Assembly: GCA_027475525.1 (NCBI GenBank)
Contig: JAMWFC010000044.1
Coordinates: 1,055,340-1,119,339, forward strand
DNA length: 64,000 nucleotides
From: Macrolepiota albuminosa
Taxonomy: Eukaryota; Basidiomycota; Agaricomycetes; Agaricales; Agaricaceae
Direction: 5' to 3'
The notes under the pieces are model-generated. The model was given only the letters and a program-made list of their open reading frames with translations, was not told the origin of the DNA and did no database searches. Shown here piece after piece: positions 36,902 through 48,202 of the stretch (the first letter of the stretch is position 1; the number at the start of each line of letters is the position of its first letter). The position numbers and the translations under genes are program-made.

Positions 36902-37277
36902 ATAAGGCTGGGTTTGGAAGGACGGGATAATTGGAGAGATGTATAGGAGTTTGGCGGGAGGAACGGAAGTTCCGTATGCAGAGACAGCGGTGGGTGCGGT
37001 GGATACCCCGACCAGGTGCAGCTCAACCTCGGCTGCGCCTACCCACCAGAGCTGAGCCTCTTGTCGAGAGAGAGAAGGTATGACGCGATTCACTGAGAGC
37101 GTGAGGAAAGTTTTTGTTATTAGAATCTTGTAAAACAAAGTGAAAGAAACGTATATGGAAGATATCGTGAGAGAGGGGTCAAGAATGTTAATGTACAGTA
37201 GGGATTTTTACCGATATGAAAATTATGGCGAGAGAAGGGTGAAGTATCGTAGTGTACGATGTGTTTTACAGCCGAAA

Positions 37278-39051
37278 TCAAGAAAGAGAGATATTCAGTA
37301 GATCTGACCAGTTGGTAGTCAGAACGTTCAAAAGGTTGTTTTCTCGAGCAAACTGGTGGCGAGTAGATTCCCAAGCGGAGGCAACCACATTTGGTACGAT
37401 AGTGTCCAACCTTCTCCAGTAGATAAAGAAGCACAAAGAAGACCAATTGCCGTGCTTCATCACTATGTGAGGAGGCACGCTGTCGCACAGAAGTTTGACT
37501 GAACCGCCAATACGGAAGCTGTATCCATGGATGACGTCGAGGTTTTGGCCCGATGACGAGCCTGAGAAAGGGGATATTAGAAAACAGAGACGAAATGAAA
37601 TATTATAATTACTTTTGATGGTTGAAATGAATGAATCCTTGGTTAGGAATGAAAGCACTGAATTGCCAGATGCAGGATCTCAGAAAGCAAATAGAGGAGA
37701 ACCGTCAGAAGGATGATTAATGACAAGGTGATTGGATAGTGCACAAACGGGACAGAAGATATTCTCTCTTTGGGTCAATGAACAGTCAGCTCCGGCGAAA
37801 CGAGTCGTTTTAGTCCAAGGGATGTGAATGGTGATAGCACAACGATCACGAACGGGAGCAAAGCAGATGTTACAATTTATTGTAATATTACAAGCTGGAT
37901 CAAAACTCTTTTCAGATAGAGGTAAAAGTTTGCCAAGGCGTCGGCAACCCCAGAAGGCAGTGAGAGCGGCCACCCAGATGGCATGGCTCCGGGGTGCCGT
38001 GAAATTGAGAGAGTCATGAAGAACTTGAAGGTGATGCAGTGAAATGGGATGACGTGGAGGTCGCTTGAAAGCTAAGCCTTGAGAAGCAGCAGAAGTCTGA
38101 AGTGATTTTACCCAGGGATCGTTACTCATCCACTCAGCACGATTGAACAAGTGCCAGAGGCGCAAGCCGTTGATCCAAAGCTTGATAGATTGGGCGGAGC
38201 AAGTGGCGATGTGGCTCGCCACGAAACCTGCAATGAGAATAGGGTCTGCTGGCATGCGTAAATTCTCAGAAACGTGTTTGGAATCACAAAATTGAGTGAA
38301 TCGGAGGATGCCTGCACCATAGCATTGACGAGTTTTCTCTTCAACCAAAGAGAGGAGACCCATGAATATTTTGGTATGCACTAGGAGGGAGAGTTTTTGA
38401 GAAACTGTATTGTCTGTGAGGACGCCGTGTGGAGTCCTCCAGAGAATGAGACGCCAGTCAGCTGGGACAAGAGGTCGGAGATCCGATGGGAGATAAAAGT
38501 TGCCGTAGTTGGGCGTTTGTGGAGAGATATTGCATAACGAAGCGACGGCTAGGAATCGAGGATTGTCAGAAGAGATGAGTGAATTGGATGGTGAGTATGG
38601 GGAGAGGTTTGAAGAAGATGAGAGGGAAAAGTTTGGCTCTTGAGGAACGTAGATATCGTGAGATATTCAGTCATTTGCAACATAAATGGTCGACGAGCTG
38701 GATGGCACAGTCGTTGTCGACTTAGGTTTGTAAATGTCTTGGGAGTCAATCGGCTTAAAAGATCTTGGTTTGTAAATATGAGAAGATTGAATTGCTGTAG
38801 TAGGATTCGAAGGAAAAGGCTGCTGAGGTGTGTACAGAGGGAAGGTGGAAGGTGATTGAATATTTTGGGGAGGAATATAGATATCTTGTTTGGCAGGCAT
38901 TTTCGTAGTATAAGGTCTGTAACGAGGTGTGTAAATATTAGAAGAAGTGGAGACAGAGGGATGGTCGCAGTCGGAGAACATAGACATTGAAACGTGTGGA
39001 GAAACAATGTCGTAGGTGCGCTCTCGCACCTGAGGGATGTTGTTAGTCATG
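37278..39051 (-). pseudogene. Tyrosine recombinase of the DIRS/Ngaro-like element, one in-frame TGA
   Basis: Site-specific recombinase proposed to integrate circular cDNA. Box I is visible as ALTAFWGCRRLGKLLP (catalytic Arg). The C-terminal box HGYSFRIGGS supplies the His/Arg pair and MKHGNWSS...FFIYWRRL the terminal Tyr. An intron at about 37621-37568 (GTAATT...CAG) joins TIK to SSSSGQNLDVIHGYS. A TGA at 37682-37680 follows SPLFAF where relatives have Arg, a CGA-to-TGA type change at a CpG. The 5' limit is uncertain; MTNNIPQVRERTYD at 39051 is a plausible start but the linker to the recombinase core contains breaks. Confidence 0.75.
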
Positions 39052-40860
39052 GATAAAAGAGTTAGTAATGTCGTTGGGCAAATCGAATGCCCGATTGAGA
39101 CGAACAGAGTATGGTGGAGCGCACTCCCCACACGAGAGAGCGTCCGCTGAGTTTAAATCGGAAGGAATGTAGCAGTAAGAGGGTACAATCATACATTTGT
39201 TGAGTACTGCGTAGAAACGTCGGACGCAGAGATTAAGGTAAAAGGAATGACTGTGGCCTTTTTGATGGGCGCCGATCGCTCCTGAGTTGTCAGAGTGAAC
39301 GGAGATGTGAATGAGAGTGCCGTGCAAGACTTGAATATCCCTGAGTGTGAAGCTGGCATGCTCAGTCTCATGGGAATCCAGCATCGAAGAGATACGTAGT
39401 AAGTACTTCAGACGTTTTTTCTCTGGTAAGGAGACACGTTTGCGGGGTAAGTCCCAGGCAAAACCAATAAATATGAAGGAATCCATGAATTCTGTGCCCA
39501 ATTTTTCCGTATGCCAAGGGACGTTAAAACAAGATATGAGATCGAGGACGGAGTTTCTGTCATGAGCGTAAAAGTAACCATTGTGCTGGAAAGGTCCGGA
39601 TGCATTTGGAAATCGGAGACAATTGATGTCGTCTTCGAATTTGAATAACAATCCATTGTCCCCTAATTGAGCAGTCCAGATGTCAACCAGGGCATTGGCG
39701 ATCTGACCAGCATTACTGCTGGCAGGTCTTGCGCTGAACGGGTGATTGTGGTCAATATAGAACTCGTTTGTGAAACTGACGACTAGGAAAGGTTTGTGGT
39801 CCGGTAAAACCAGACACGTTCTGTGGAAAGACTTGATGTCAAAGCAGCATGCTTGGGTCCCGGAAGGTGACACTGCGATCTGTGAGAAATGGTGTAAGCA
39901 ACGGGAGAAAGAGAGAATACGACAATAAAGCAAAAGAGGAAGGCGTAATGAAAACACACTGATACAAGAAACGAAAGACAATGACAAATGAAAGAAAGTG
40001 GATAATAACAGTGGCAAGCACCAGAAAAGACAGACACAGAGAAAGACTGGAAAGAGAAATAGAGAGCACCGTGAGGTGCGAGAAAGGACAGAGAGGGATT
40101 GGAAAGATGTAGAAAGCACCGGAAAGTGCAAGAAAGGACAGACTAGGAAATGACATTACGCTACAATAGTGCAGCAGAAGAGAAAGACATTGAAATGGCA
40201 TGAGAAAAACCAGAGGGTAATGAAGAAACAAGAGTATCACTGAGTTGGCGCGATGAGATAGAAATGAACAGCCAAATGCAACGAAAGGGAAATTAGTAAA
40301 AACGATACTTACTTGCTCAGCAACTAGATGTGCGATATCGAAGCGCGTTGGGAAATCCTCTTTATCAATGAAGCTGTTAACGGAGAAAACACCAGTAAGA
40401 GGATCATCCTTAGATAGATTTCTGCAAACACGGTGTTTCGTAGGCAATCTGAAGCCTGGCTGCTGAACGGCAACAATCAGAGGTGAGGAATATATGGGAC
40501 CTCTCAAATATGTTCGGCATGAGGTAAAGAGAAGGGGCCAGACATACGGAGTGCAGCAACTTCATCGCTCAGATATTCCTGAATAATCTCCGGGAATTGA
40601 GCTACAGACAGGTGGTTTGGAATAACAACAGAATTGGCAAGTAGAGGCAGAGTACCCAAAGGAAAACCCTGGCCGTAAATTTAAGATCAGATGAGGATAG
40701 AACTTGAATAAATCATGATTCATAAGAAGCCGTTCGAAAGCTTTGGAGTTGTAAAGATGCGTTATGCGCTTGAATAATTCAATGTCTTGAGGTGAAGATA
40801 TGGAGATCAAAGGTCGTGAGTGCACATGGATTGTAAGATCTGGGTAGCAGAGCATTTTTG
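39043..40860 (-). pseudogene. Reverse transcriptase/RNase H of the DIRS/Ngaro-like element, frameshifted
   Basis: Segments in order: KAFERLLMNHDLFKFYPHL, then after a frame change NSVVIPNHLSVAQFPEII and VAALRMSGPFS, another frame change, LRGPIYSSPLIVAVQQ, HRVCRNLSKDDPLTGVFSVN and EDFPTRFDIAHLVAEQ. A 433-bp intron (40312-39880) leads into IAVSPSGTQACCFDIKSFHR. The catalytic box reads KFEDDINCLRFP where DIRS-type RTs usually have YVDD. RNase H-like text (SVHSDNSGAIGAHQKG...YIPSDLNSADALS) ends at 39043. Two frameshifts (near 40640 and 40520) make it non-functional as assembled. Confidence 0.75.
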
Positions 40861-40880
40861 GGGGTGGACGCCGATGAGGT

Positions 40881-42455
40881 TCAGGCACAGATGCGGCCAT
40901 TGAGAACGCGCAAACATGCGTGGGAACACGTGAAAGCGGGGTGGTCCCCTTCACAGAGGGAGCATACGTGAATCGCTTCATTACCATGTCGGTTGTCGCA
41001 AGGTCGGTTGAGGTTGTAAACTCCAGAAATCCTTTGAGGTCGTCCTTCTCGTGGGTTTTTGGCTGAAACAAGTTGATTCCTGATGAGCCTGGCATACAGA
41101 GGCTTCCCGTCTTCGAAGGAAGTGGTATTGGCTGGATGTTCGGTGAACCGGTGGGCCCTTCCACAAAGTAGGCATGCCGGCACGGTGTCCCGAAAAAATG
41201 ACGGATTGTTTTTAGAGGCAGACCTAGATGAAGCAGCGTCTGAGGCATAAGAAGAACGTGGTACCTTAGACTCAAACACCCTTTTATGGTCTTCCAGGAG
41301 CACGTGATGAGATTGGAGAATAACATCCACACAGGATGCATACTTGGACCAGTCAAAAATGACATTGGCCATGAGTATATCCATTCGAGCCTCTCGCTCA
41401 AATCTGTACCAGAGAGGGTAAGTATCCTCAAAGTTCTCAATCTGTTGAAAGAAATTAAGATGTTTGTCATATTCGATCGCGTGATTCGTTGGAGATAATG
41501 CAGGATCATCAGCAGAATCCGACTGCGAAGGCTTTTTGCTGAGCAGATTAAGTGCCTCTCGAAGATTCTTGGAAGCCTCGATAAATCGCATGGGAGTGAA
41601 GCAGGCATGCGTGTCGTCATTGCCCCAGGCCTGAATCATCTTGGCAATGTCAAGGAGGAGAATCTTGTCCATAGATCCCTCATCCGAGTTGAAGGAACAC
41701 ACAACCTTTGTGTGAATGGTCTGTGGGGAATTATTGACTAAATCTATGTGGTGATTAGTAAAGAAATGAAGAGGCGGAGGGAAGCGATTTTTGATATTGA
41801 GTAAGTAGACCATTGGAATGACAACCTCACGAGACTTTCCCAGAGAACGCTTGACTGGGTTGGTCATTCCCATACTGCCCAACAGATTCGCCCGAATAGT
41901 ACCATCAGCCTCCTTGTCTTTCTCCTTAGAGGCCTGTCGTTCGAGCTCAGCTTGCTTTTTGCTCTGAATTCGAGTAGCCGAGATGTCCTGGAGAAGTGAT
42001 GGAGGTAAAGGAGACAGGAGGGCGCAGAGGGCTTCGCTATCCACAAGATCTTGAATCTCTTGTTTAGTATAGAGGTAAATGGGTCTGAGAGGTGGACCGA
42101 TGTCCAGGTTTCGAGGCCGGGGAACCGGAGTGTTTTTGACGTTGACGGTCTGAAGAACGCTTGCATCATTGAATTCTTCTGCGGCAGCATTTTGGCGAAC
42201 TCTGACAGCCAGCGATAGCTCGAAGCGGCTGATCCCATCAGGTTGAAGAACCTTCCCATCAAAATCAAAATCTTCTGGTATTGGGCCCGGTATTCCTGCA
42301 TTAGGCAATAACGCGGTCTCGAGAGTAGAATCAACAACTGCATCACTAGCAGTGTTCGAAGACGTGACTTGAGAAGGAGAGTTGCGATCGTTCGAGTCCG
42401 GGCCCGAAGAAGGCGGGGACGTAGCCCGAGGACGGACAGGATTAGAATCAGACAT
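40881..42455 (-). CDS. Gag-like ORF1 of the DIRS/Ngaro-like element
   Basis: 524 codons uninterrupted. The N-terminus is Ser/Pro-rich (SDSNPVRPRATSPPSSG). A central helical region around GSMGMTNPVKRSLG and MIQAWGNDDTHACFTP follows. The C-terminus has two Cys/His clusters (CLLCGRAHRFTEH and CSLCEGDHPAFTCSH) of the kind found in the first ORF of basidiomycete tyrosine-recombinase retroelements. It binds nucleic acid by analogy with Gag; not demonstrated. It precedes RT directly. Confidence 0.75.
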   Translation of the reverse strand: MSDSNPVRPRATSPPSSGPDSNDRNSPSQVTSSNTASDAVVDSTLETALLPNAGIPGPIPEDFDFDGKVLQPDGISRFELSLAVRVRQNAAAEEFNDASVLQTVNVKNTPVPRPRNLDIGPPLRPIYLYTKQEIQDLVDSEALCALLSPLPPSLLQDISATRIQSKKQAELERQASKEKDKEADGTIRANLLGSMGMTNPVKRSLGKSREVVIPMVYLLNIKNRFPPPLHFFTNHHIDLVNNSPQTIHTKVVCSFNSDEGSMDKILLLDIAKMIQAWGNDDTHACFTPMRFIEASKNLREALNLLSKKPSQSDSADDPALSPTNHAIEYDKHLNFFQQIENFEDTYPLWYRFEREARMDILMANVIFDWSKYASCVDVILQSHHVLLEDHKRVFESKVPRSSYASDAASSRSASKNNPSFFRDTVPACLLCGRAHRFTEHPANTTSFEDGKPLYARLIRNQLVSAKNPREGRPQRISGVYNLNRPCDNRHGNEAIHVCSLCEGDHPAFTCSHACLRVLNGRICA

Positions 42456-42496
42456 AAAGTAACGATAAATTTACAAGCTGAGGCGACGACAAATAG

Positions 42497-42654
42497 TATA
42501 AAGCGAAAATGAAAAAAGAAGTGAAAGTGAAACAGACAAGTTTCACGTCGAACAGAATAGTAGGGGTATCCAAAAAAGGAAAGAGCACGGTCCACACAAG
42601 CCACCCGCCTTATCTCACGCTGGGCTAGCGGACAAGCCCGTAGCACAGCTTCCA
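42497..42654 (-). repeat. 158-bp direct terminal repeat, 5' copy
   Basis: Nearly identical to 36744-36901. It lies immediately upstream of the gag-like ORF start and probably contains the promoter. Confidence 0.9.
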
Positions 42655-42659
42655 TTCAA

Positions 42660-44105
42660 GTACAATATTGCAGGACGGTTACGAACTCCATAAAATAAAC
42701 GTTCCGACATGCGTAGCAGGCAATAATTATCCTATCTTGCATTTTCTCTTCCTCTTTTACAAGCCTGTCTCCTGATCTTCAGCTGTACTGATTGTGTGGT
42801 GTCTTTCGTTAACGATCACAATCAGCCGAGATTTTGACTTTGCACTGGAATTCGGGAAATGTAAGGGTGAGTTCTTACTATGATTTGAGCACATGCAGTC
42901 TGGATTGGAGCTCGCATGCTTCCCTGCGGAAAGTAACAGCCTTGCTATTTCTCCGACAGCAAACTAACCCATCCTGGGTTAGTAGAGCTGTCACTGCAAC
43001 CTACCTCAATTAGACATTGGATGACATTGGAAATAAAGATTCAGTATCCAGTGAACAGACGGGACAGTCCTCTACAAGTAGTTTTGCAGCAAGTTTTCTA
43101 TTTCGCTATAGCCCACAGGTCAGTTGCTTCATCGCCTGATTGTGTATTGTATCTCGGCTTACGGTAATCAAGTGATCGTCCTCTTTAGTATTTATCATTC
43201 TATGATCTTCTCGATAGAACGGCCAACAAACGACAGGAAGCATCTCTGAGTTATGCCGTAGAACCTATAATTGCTCTCTTGATGCGACTTATTCTATATT
43301 AACAGACATCATAATTGCTTCAGCAGAAGCCTTTGATTGTGTAAAGGATGGTCAGTTGGCATGGTCTCATTTTGTTTCAAGTTCAAAGATTTGGCTCGGC
43401 GACTCTGATTTGTCCCATCCGTCGATAAGATGATAACTTACTTTACCCTACCAGGAGTACTCCAGATCGGGACACCATTATCAAGCTTGTTAAAGGTTGG
43501 TTCCATGCTAGGTCTTACCTACTCAACCGCGTTGTGGATAAGAACAAATTTCAATTGAACGTAGGTCAGTAGATAATTTACCCAGTCTTCGACCGTCCAT
43601 TCCACATTTTCATCTTACTCGGCTGCTCAAGTATTGGATATCGAGATGGAGCGCGGTGACGAAAACTTGCGACCCGAAGGCGAAGAAATGCAGCCGAACA
43701 AACTCAACAAATCAATGATGCAGGACGACATTTGCCTCCGTATATACGTCAGAAATTAGTAATATCGGAAATCGACACAGGTACTGTCTATAGAAGCGGC
43801 ATTTCTTCGCCTAATATCATTATGGAGTCTTAGTCTATATTGCAACATGAACTTGCCCTAATTCCTAGTCACGGGAGAGTTGGCAAGTGATAATCAACAA
43901 ATCAAAAAATATTGCTCTTTATATGTGCCCTTTCGGGGGTTTCACATTTGTGATCTCCGATCTCACGATTTCGGTCGGTGCGAAGAGATCAAATCTGAGA
44001 CTGAAGATGAAATGATGGAAAGATTCTGTATACATATGTCTTTCCACCCCCACGCTCCTCCACACACGAAGTTTTCTCTCGCTTCCTCTGATATTCTACG
44101 CCCGA
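42660..44105. other. Intergenic stretch
   Basis: No gene, RNA or repeat recognised. A 79-codon frame at 43880 ends at the start region of the next gene and is judged spurious. Confidence 0.45.
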
Positions 44106-44912
44106 ATGAAGTGGTTTAAGCAAGCGAATTCCAACGACTTTCATGATTGTATGTTACGTCTTGTTGTCTAAGTGGCATTCACTGAACTGAGTGGTCTGCC
44201 CATTCAGCTCCCATCAAACTCGAGGAAGACGATGGGCAGGTTCAGCTATCGCTCGAGTCTGAGAATCTCTTGCTGAACGAATTAATCTTCTCGCGAGCGC
44301 AAAAGGCATCCACACGAGAGAGTGTTAGTCGGTCAGCCCCTGTACGCCGCATTCAGACTCAAAATCGGTCTCCCAAACCTCCCAGAGGGTATATTAATAC
44401 CAAGATACGTGAGTTTAATTCATCATTTCGCGATACATAGTTATATTTACATAATTTTATCAGTAAAACATGACTCTCAGGACCCTCTGATGCGACACCT
44501 GGAATTTGAAGATCAGCGAATGAATCAAATGATAATGCGGCGAGCGCGGGGTCAACCTTCGAATTTTGTTCCTCTTGCGAAAGACGGCGCTTCCCAGAAC
44601 CTGCTAGAAAGCATGAGACAAGATAGTGAAAGGCTCAGACATGCCCGAGCACCGCAGCGACCTGCAGACATACCCAGCCAAGATGTTCGAACGTTGAGGG
44701 AGGAGGTGGAAGATCTCAGGCGCGAGAACGAAGTTTATCGTTCACTTGCACGCCAAACACCCAGGGCACCGCAACGCATCGATAACGCTGAGGCACAGCG
44801 CTTGCGAGACGAAGTAGACAATCTCAGGCGGGAGAATGAGAGATTACAAACCCAGTTGATCGCGTCCTCTCCTCCAGATTACGCGCCACCGCCCTACGTG
44901 AGATCAAATTGA
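44106..44912 (+). CDS. Small coiled-coil protein, unknown function
   Basis: Three exons, 44106-44148, 44208-44408 and 44464-44912, with GT-AG introns of 59 and 55 bp and consistent phases, encoding 230 residues. It starts MKWFKQANSNDFHDSPIK. A Lys/Arg/Pro-rich middle is followed by two heptad-rich segments with almost the same text (LREEVEDLRRENEVYRSL and LRDEVDNLRRENERLQTQL). These predict a parallel coiled coil, possibly an internal duplication. The C-terminus PPDYAPPPYV contains PPxY, a ligand for WW domains such as in Rsp5-type ubiquitin ligases. No membrane segment or named family. Confidence 0.65.
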
Positions 44913-45149
44913 TACGCGTCGTCATCGCTAGCCAATACCTGCTGGCTTTTCGCATCGTCCCTGTTCATTATCTTAGATACCCTTTTCGTTATTTATCATT
45001 AAATCTTATTACTGCTGCATCCTTTGGATATTATCTGCTGGCTCACCGGCCACGGAAAGTTTGATGTTATTAACAATTGTTTGATTGTTACTCTGTGGTT
45101 CGCAAATAGTCAGTCCATCGGTCTGGTCTCATAAGTTTAAGAAATCAAT

Positions 45150-46184
45150 GGCAACTAACAATGCTCTACAGTACGAGCTAGATGGCGCATAGAGCGCCCG
45201 TGCACCTAGTGACCATGAGAAACCCAATGTCGATTTTTTGATGGGTGCAATCTCCAGGGAATAGCCTCAAGCCCCTTATTCCCTGACTATCTTAAGTAAG
45301 ATCATGATGGGCTAAGAAGCAGATACAAGCATAATACAGGGGTAATCCAATGCAGTGGTTTCCCGCCAAAGATGGCAGAGACACATTGTACGAGATCTCG
45401 CGCAGTCTGATACGTGACATAGTTTTCTCCGTATAATGTCGTCATTGATGCAATATTGATGCAACGTTGGTGGAAGAATTTGGCAATCCTGACAACACGT
45501 CGACAGACACGAAGACATCTTTAGGACGAGTAGGAGGACCATAGATTGACTATCACATCCTGGTCGTGGGATAGTTGATGCTTCAAACTCTAAATCAGAG
45601 ATATATACTTGCAGCAGGCACTGGCTGAAAATCGTGAAGGGTAGCTGTACCATAAAGGAAGGACGCCATGGCCTGTATTGTCTATGGCCAGGCGAGCCAT
45701 AACTTGAGAAGTAGAGTATCCAATGTCCCCAGCCTAATATTTATTGATGTAATGGTAGGCGAACGAATAATGAGTTCACCTGTTTGGCAATCCAAAGATG
45801 GCGGTCGCCTCAGTCCTCTTATGAAGGTACCGTGTCCAAACTCGGTCTGATAATATGTTCCGATGATCTTACCGGATTCCGCCAAGAAGCAAGTTGCTCA
45901 GGTGTAACTTGAAGCTTGAGAGTATGTATAAACATCGTAAAATGGAGCCCGAATGGCGAGGCAATGGCCAGGTTGTATTGGTGTGTAGATTGATTGAAAT
46001 ATCCGTGGTGGTACTCTGTCTCTTCTTCGAGCAAGGCTTGGCCAAATTTGAGACCGTAGTGGTAGAGACTTGCGATCTGAGCCTTGATAGATGTGAGGGA
46101 GTCCTTTCGAATCGGCTTCTCCGAGCCTCTGTTCAACGCGAGAGCGGACAAGAGTCCAGCTTTCGAAATCTTCTTGGCCATTGA
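45150..46184 (-). pseudogene. Peroxisomal acyl-CoA oxidase remnant
   Basis: First enzyme of peroxisomal fatty acid beta-oxidation when intact. Recognisable pieces are SPFGLHFTMFIHTLKLQVTP then EQLASW, and in a shifted frame AESGKIIGTYYQTEFGHGTF then IRGLRRPPSLDCQTGELIIR SPTITSI, the hallmark ACOX block. After that comes a TAG in place of the conserved Trp (near 45735), AGDIGYSTSQVMARLAIDN in another frame, and a C-terminal scrap TTLYGENYVTYQTARDLV near 45410. Frameshifts, a nonsense change and missing middle exons mean it is dead. The flanks contain no transposon signature, so simple decay of a paralogue is likely. Confidence 0.8.
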
Positions 46185-46778
46185 AGCAACCTTCAGTTAA
46201 AAGACAATGGGAAATCGAGTGTCAGGCAAATACCCATCGTAGATGAAGTCAAATCAAGAGGTTTGAAAGACGCTTTCGATCGGGCCGCCTGAATGAGCTG
46301 TTGTTGAGCGAGTCAAGGACGACGCTTTACTACGCGACGGTCAACCGCCTTGTATGTATATCCATGGCTGCTCTCCATTATGATGGAGAAACAACTGTTC
46401 CTCGCAGCCACAGAGATGTCAAGTGAGAAGGGAAAAGGCATATATTGGTCCTTGATTGGTTGAAAAAGAGGATCCGTAGACATAGTAGAACAGGACTCTT
46501 CAGAAAGAATATGGTGTTGTATGAAGTCTAACTGATCTCCTTTATTTTAGTCTTTGGTATTCGGCTCTCGAAGAAACTCACGAAAAAAATTACGTCCTCT
46601 TGTAGCAGAATTAAGGTCAAGATCGAATATTGTTCCTAGAGGGGAGTTCAAAGTAAGCATTGTGGCAGCTATCGTTCTCCGTTTCGCCAATGAGATCAAG
46701 AGGAATAAATTGATTTGTAGTTGCCAAACCGTTTAGATTTCAACAAGACCCACGACACGATACATTACGAAAGGAGCC
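46185..46778. other. Intergenic stretch
   Basis: No supported feature. Confidence 0.4.
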
Positions 46779-47678
46779 TCAATTTAAGTTTGCCTTTGGT
46801 CCAATAGATAACTTGAACCTCAGAACTACTAACGCGAACCCATGATAGTTCGTTCGTCCCGTTATCTTCCACCCGAGCTTCTTATACAAGTGTAGAGCGG
46901 TTTGGTTATATATGCTGGTCGTAAGCTCGAGCGCATGAAGCTGGTGGTCTCGCGCATGCGAAGTAAGGGCGGTCATAAGTTTCTTGGCAACACCTTTATT
47001 CTGGTGCGTCGGTACAACCAAGAGCCGGCGTACACCACCAACAGTCGGATCAGTTTGAAGGTCTTAAGTATTAGATTGATTAGCAAGTAATTCTTGATGA
47101 GAGAATTTTGATGCGCACTCAAACCAACACAACCAGCGAATTTCCCTCCGATTTCAGCGACCCAGAATCCGCATGGCCCTCTTGGTATACAAGATCCGCT
47201 TTCAGTAACGTGCAAGTTGTATGATTTGACGATGTCCACGAGCTCTCCTGCTAAGCCCTCGTCAACGAATATCCGAAACAAGCGCCGAACCTGTCTGCGT
47301 TGGTGCCACGTATATATTGGCGCCATTAGGCACAGGATGCCGATTCCTGCCTGAATCCAGAAGATCAACCCCAGTACATCGTCTTGCAGAACAAGTAACC
47401 GGGACACAATCTGCAAAAAGGCGATAGAGCCAATTGCAGCATATATTACGCGGGAAACATTGTACATAGTCAATCCTCTCTGAAAAGGCGAGGTTCCTGA
47501 AGCGTTGGCATCATGTAAGGTTTAGTTTATAACGAGTAGTCTAGGGAAGGTACATACGACCAGTCATTGTGGCGTCAACAAATATTCGTCGAATGTCTGA
47601 CAAGTCATCTGGATGTTGATACTGCCTGATGACAATATTTTCTTTCTGTCCTTGGAGTTTTCCCGTATTTTCGTCCAT
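46779..47678 (-). CDS. GNAT-family N-acetyltransferase with membrane segment (NAT8-like)
   Basis: Three exons, about 47678-47558, 47496-47119 and 47062-46779, 260 residues. The N-terminus VIRQYQHPDDLSDIRRIF is the GNAT first strand/helix. Two hydrophobic stretches follow (VIYAAIGSIAFLQIV and LGLIFWIQAGIGILCLM), suggesting a membrane-anchored enzyme. Then come FWVAEIGGKFAGCVGL, the acetyl-CoA-binding motif A (LLVVPTHQNKGVAKKLM, the R/Q-x-x-G-x-A type) and motif B (NQTALHLYKKLGWKITG). A hydrophobic insert inside the GNAT fold resembles NAT8-type acetyltransferases. Acetyl acceptor unknown. Confidence 0.85.
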
Positions 47679-48202
47679 CGTATTTGCGTCCAGATGTTTC
47701 CTGTATAAGCCTCCAGATATGATAGTGTTTAATCGCTAACTTCGACTAGAACCGGCAACGGATGTCTTCAGTAAGGTTGAATCTGGCTCTGACAGTTCAG
47801 CATAAGAATCAATGTTAATGCCAACAAATACATTGCCTGCCATCTGATGGATGACTCGCGGAATGTACCGCCATCAGGCCAGCCAAGAGCAAAATTCGTT
47901 TGTTCATTTAGAGGCATTAGATGAGTCTGAAGGGTCACTTCGTTGATTATAAAGCGTTCCTAGGTCGGTACTTGAAAGCTTCGACGCCCATGGTTAATAG
48001 TCTTCGTTCACGTGACATTTTCTGTGTTCGCGTCTAGAAAACACGCGTGCGCACGGCCCCTTGTCTCCACATTTATTTCTTTGTTTACCTTGAACACATT
48101 TCTATAGCTCAGGAGAGTGTTTCACGCTCTACGATACTTCTTTGGTAACTACACTACAATCACATCAGGCCTCGAGCAAAGTGTACAGTGTCTGATCAGT
48201 CT

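Larger units (their letters stand above)
36637..42655 (-). mobile_element. Tyrosine-recombinase retrotransposon (DIRS/Ngaro-like)
   Basis: Order on the minus strand: direct repeat copy (42654-42497), gag-like ORF, reverse transcriptase/RNase H, tyrosine recombinase, then a second direct-repeat copy (36901-36744) followed by about 100 bp. This is the gene order of DIRS/Ngaro-type elements, which lack a DDE integrase. The outer boundaries are set from TTCAAGTACA, which occurs at 36627-36636 and 42656-42665; this may be a recombination or target site shared by both ends. No B1/B2 split repeat could be confirmed. Confidence 0.75.

Noticed and set aside
39880..40312. Long hydrophobic frames (Phe/Leu/Ser/Cys-rich) within the RT region
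   Set aside because: They lie in the 433-bp intron that joins AHLVAEQ to IAVSPSGTQA; the composition reflects a pyrimidine-rich intron.
40562..41620. 352-codon minus-strand frame overlapping the gag-like ORF
   Set aside because: Upstream part is a shadow of the 524-codon ORF; only its last ~90 residues belong to the RT N-terminus and are described there.
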